A DNA stretch of 64,000 nucleotides, taken from positions 62,001 through 126,000 of the forward strand of contig NZ_JAUSSF010000001.1 of NCBI RefSeq assembly GCF_030812195.1, given 5' to 3'. Source of the stretch: Chryseobacterium lathyri. Its GTDB lineage: Bacteria > Bacteroidota > Bacteroidia > Flavobacteriales > Weeksellaceae. The notes under the pieces were generated by a model. That model did no database searches, was not told the DNA's origin, and saw only the letters and a list, made by a program, of their open reading frames with translations. Below, piece after piece: positions 61,913 through 64,000 of this stretch; positions within the stretch are counted from its first letter, which is position 1, and each line of letters starts with the position of its first letter. The position numbers and the translations under genes were made by a program.

Positions 61913-62098
61913 CCCAAAGTTGTGACCGATCCGGTAATTGTTCTGGCCAGTAATCAACCTGATGGCAGTGTTTCAATAGCCTGTTTTGAGCATCATAATC
62001 AAAAGCTGTACGCCTATAAAGCCAGTCACTACAGAGGTGGCAAAATCGGCGAACTTAATCTTTTAAGAAATGTTATATTGTATAAAAAATTAACGTAA
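61913..62098 (+). pseudogene. C-terminal remnant of an unknown gene
   Basis: An open stretch after an in-frame TAG encodes about 60 residues of protein-like sequence (DPVIVLASNQPDGSVSIACF, YKASHYRGGKIGELNLL) to TAA 62096-62098. Base composition is a little richer in G and C than its flanks. A GTG at 61922 could start a 58-residue product, but the fragment looks like the end of a longer gene. The rest of 61879-62399 holds nothing recognised apart from the hairpin at 62323. Confidence 0.4.
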
Positions 62099-62322
62099 CC
62101 GCCAACCTCACAAACCCTCGGGATGTTAACTGCAAATAATTATAATTAATGAACAATCAAATATTATTTTTTTAAGTGCTATAGATGCTTTTAACAGAGT
62201 TGTCTTGGGGTTTATTTGTTATTCTTTAAGAGAAACAACACTATATAAAATATTTTCATTTTTTTTCACGAACTCATATTCTGCCAGGCGGAGCACCATA
62301 TTACGGTGAATTTTATAATAAA

Positions 62323-62342
62323 GACAGACCCGAAAGTCTGTC
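62323..62342 (-). terminator. Hairpin downstream of the surface protein gene at 62400
   Basis: GACAGAC (62323-62329) and GTCTGTC (62336-62342) form 7-bp arms around a 6-base loop, about 58 bases past the stop on the minus strand, followed there by TTTATTATAAAA. Confidence 0.6.
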
Positions 62343-62399
62343 CTTATTTGACTCTAGAGGAATTTTAAACGAGGGATTTTGTGTTCTTAGAATCGTAAA

Positions 62400-63155
62400 T
62401 TATGGAGTTATTTTGATATAGGTCATGGAGGTTCTGCCATCTACATTATTATAAACAATACCAGCTAATGTTGCTGATCTTATACCAGCATAGTAGGTGG
62501 TGGGGCCTGTAACAGTAGCAATCAAAGAACCTGTACCTGTTCCACCAATTACCTTCCTATTAATATCATCTGAAGTTACAATTAGTATTTCCGTATTAGG
62601 AACCACATTTCCAGCAGTTGGTGCAGTGCTTAAAAAACCAGTGAGAAAACCATACCCACCTGTTACCTGAATTTCCCCACGTATACTATAGGTAATAAGA
62701 TATGTTCCGGCAGTTGGCAGTGTAATATTGGTGAGGTTATAATTAAAACCATTTGCGGGTATATTGGTCGTGTTAGTTAGTACAGACCGCCCTGATGCTG
62801 GTGCAAAGGCATTTCCTGTAACTGTTACAACATTTCCTGACTGGTCGACCCCTAAAGTAGCGCCGGCAGAAACAGGCGTAGAAGAATTTAAGTTGGAAAA
62901 TTTTAATCCTGAAGTATTACTGATATTCGAATTAATCTCCAACTTGTTAGTAGGAGTAATCGTTCCTATACCGATGCGGCCCAGCGAAGTGACAACGAAA
63001 TCATCTGCCTGTTGTGGAATGCTTGGCGAACCAATGAGAGGGTTGTTTTTAGTTCCATCTACGTGGAGTAAAGCCTGCGGATTTGATGTATTAAAGCCTA
63101 CTTGCGCAAAAAAGAAATTACCGAAGATTAATAGCGATGTGGTAATAATTTTCAT
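62400..63155 (-). CDS. Secreted QVGINTPNP-family surface protein
   Basis: 251 residues from the ATG at 63155 (MKIITTSLLIFGNFFFAQ); a start at 63227 would put 24 polar residues before the signal peptide and is unlikely. After the signal comes VGFNTSNPQALLHVDGTKNN, then GRIGIGTITPTNKLEINS (about 68-85). The C-terminal ~120 residues are Gly/Thr/Ile-rich beta sequence (ITLPTAGTYLITYSIRGE). It shares the DGTKNNPLIGSPS segment with the protein at 19507. It lies next to the TPR-AraC regulator at the window edge, the same pairing as at 13-20 kb. Confidence 0.75.
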   Translation of the reverse strand: MKIITTSLLIFGNFFFAQVGFNTSNPQALLHVDGTKNNPLIGSPSIPQQADDFVVTSLGRIGIGTITPTNKLEINSNISNTSGLKFSNLNSSTPVSAGATLGVDQSGNVVTVTGNAFAPASGRSVLTNTTNIPANGFNYNLTNITLPTAGTYLITYSIRGEIQVTGGYGFLTGFLSTAPTAGNVVPNTEILIVTSDDINRKVIGGTGTGSLIATVTGPTTYYAGIRSATLAGIVYNNVDGRTSMTYIKITP

Positions 63156-63372
63156 TCTATTGTTTTTAATGTTATTTGATATTAATAAAATTATTAAGAA
63201 GTAATCGTTTGTCGTCTTATTTACCATGAAGCTATCCTAGTCCTACAGACAATATAACAGCATTCAATTCAGTTGAAATGGAAATATTATGTTGGCAAAA
63301 CTAGTTGTTGAGAATTTTAAAAAAAAATGTTTGAATTACCATTCTACTCCCATCGATAATTATCTTTATCTG

Positions 63373-64000
63373 TTAATGTATATTGTGTAATTTATGCTGC
63401 TCATGTAAAAGCTTAATGAACAGCGATGGCATCATTCCGGTTTCTTTCTTAAAAACAAGCGAAAATTTATTAGGAGACGAAAAACCACATTCTTCAGCTA
63501 AATATGATATTTTAAATTTTCTATATTCAGGATTGTTCTTTAAATTTTCAATTATGTAATTTATTCTTAGTTCATTAATATAATTATAAAAATCTTTGCG
63601 TTTATGTTTGTTAATAACATGAGAAAGATACCTGTTATTAGTATTACAATAATTGGCTAAATACAGAAGAGATAAATTTTTTCGGTTAAAGAGTGTAGAA
63701 TTTTCAAATTCTTTTAGTTTATATAGAATTTTTTCTTCTGTATCGTTGGTCATGATTACTGCTTTACTTTCCGAAAATTTAGTTTCATTGATTTCTTCAG
63801 GTAAAGTTTGTATAGGGTTGGTATTTTCAATTTCGGTACCGACTGTTGCTATTTTGTTTATAGAACTAATGAGATCCCGTTTTCTTTCGTCAGACCTTTT
63901 TAGAACTTGTTTAAAACGTTTAATAATTCTTTTTTGCTTTCTTCTGTAAAAAATAAAGTAAATGCTGCTGCCAATTAATAATAAGCTGCACATCAAAAAA
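63373..64000 (-). CDS. TPR-type membrane protein with AraC HTH (partial, 5' end outside window)
   Basis: The frame is open to the right edge. What is visible is the last ~209 residues: a transmembrane helix (LLLIGSSIYFIFYRRK), a linker, and an AraC-type double HTH (LSLLYLANYCNTNNRYLSHV; ISYLAEECGFSSPNKFSLVF). NELRINYIIENLKNNPEYRK closely matches the same part of the regulator at 13155-14837, so the missing part should be TPR repeats. It is upstream of the QVGINTPNP gene on the same strand, with 217 bases between. Confidence 0.8.
   Translation of the reverse strand, partial: FLMCSLLLIGSSIYFIFYRRKQKRIIKRFKQVLKRSDERKRDLISSINKIATVGTEIENTNPIQTLPEEINETKFSESKAVIMTNDTEEKILYKLKEFENSTLFNRKNLSLLYLANYCNTNNRYLSHVINKHKRKDFYNYINELRINYIIENLKNNPEYRKFKISYLAEECGFSSPNKFSLVFKKETGMMPSLFIKLLHEQHKLHNIH

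Overview
The window looks like a chromosomal segment of a Flavobacteriia member close to Chryseobacterium (Weeksellaceae). I base this on the AT-rich sequence, TAnnTTTG-type -7 promoter elements, Bacteroidota-type single-chain regulators that join TPR repeats to an AraC or LuxR helix-turn-helix, a family of secreted proteins starting with a signal peptide and QVGINTPNP, and a double-glycine bacteriocin-like peptide. The genus is an inference. No rRNA, tRNA, CRISPR array or complete insertion sequence was found.

Layout. 1-6.7 kb (minus strand) is a type VI secretion effector module: VgrG, a PAAR-like protein with a C-terminal zinc metalloprotease, a secreted possible immunity protein, a frameshifted small gene, a GH19-type peptidoglycan hydrolase and a lipoprotein cut by the window edge. 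7-12.7 kb holds small metabolic and regulatory genes, a bacteriocin-like peptide, two transposase-OrfA-like HTH proteins and a decayed gene. 13-20.5 kb holds two TPR-linked regulators and two QVGINTPNP surface proteins. 20.7-28.7 kb holds a lipid desaturase, a MaoC hydratase and a PIG-L deacetylase / 34-residue membrane peptide / sodium symporter / DUF2911 operon.

The centrepiece is 29.2-40.7 kb. A TetR-type gene is followed by ten tightly packed genes that together encode a near-complete route to inositol phosphoceramide. Serine palmitoyltransferase, a GNAT-type bacterial ceramide synthase and an epimerase-like 3-ketosphinganine reductase make ceramide. Inositol-3-phosphate synthase, a CDP-alcohol phosphotransferase fused to a DUF4833-like domain and a PgpA-like phosphatase make phosphatidylinositol. 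A PAP2/AUR1-like enzyme would transfer the head group, and a fatty acid hydroxylase would modify the ceramide. A GtrA-like membrane protein and a DUF5686 outer-membrane barrel lie inside the operon and may serve lipid movement.

40.9-48.7 kb is an AraC regulator, an RND efflux operon (adaptor, pump, outer-membrane factor) and a TetR. The RND promoter region carries a copy, of about 65 bp, of the promoter/operator in front of the TetR-sphingolipid unit, including a TTGAC-N6-GTCAA palindrome. The two membrane-related operons are therefore probably under common control.

49-55 kb holds small and broken genes, an HxlR regulator, two luciferase-like flavin oxidoreductases, an F420-reductase-like protein, an AraC regulator and an SDR. 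55.5-57.2 kb is a flavohemoglobin / Rrf2 (NsrR-like) pair with an NsrR-type palindrome. 57.8-64 kb holds two more QVGINTPNP proteins, a class I terpene synthase next to a truncated metallo-beta-lactamase-fold gene and an alpha/beta hydrolase, and the 3' end of a TPR-AraC regulator.

Functional names rest on motifs read by eye and on family knowledge; no database search was run.
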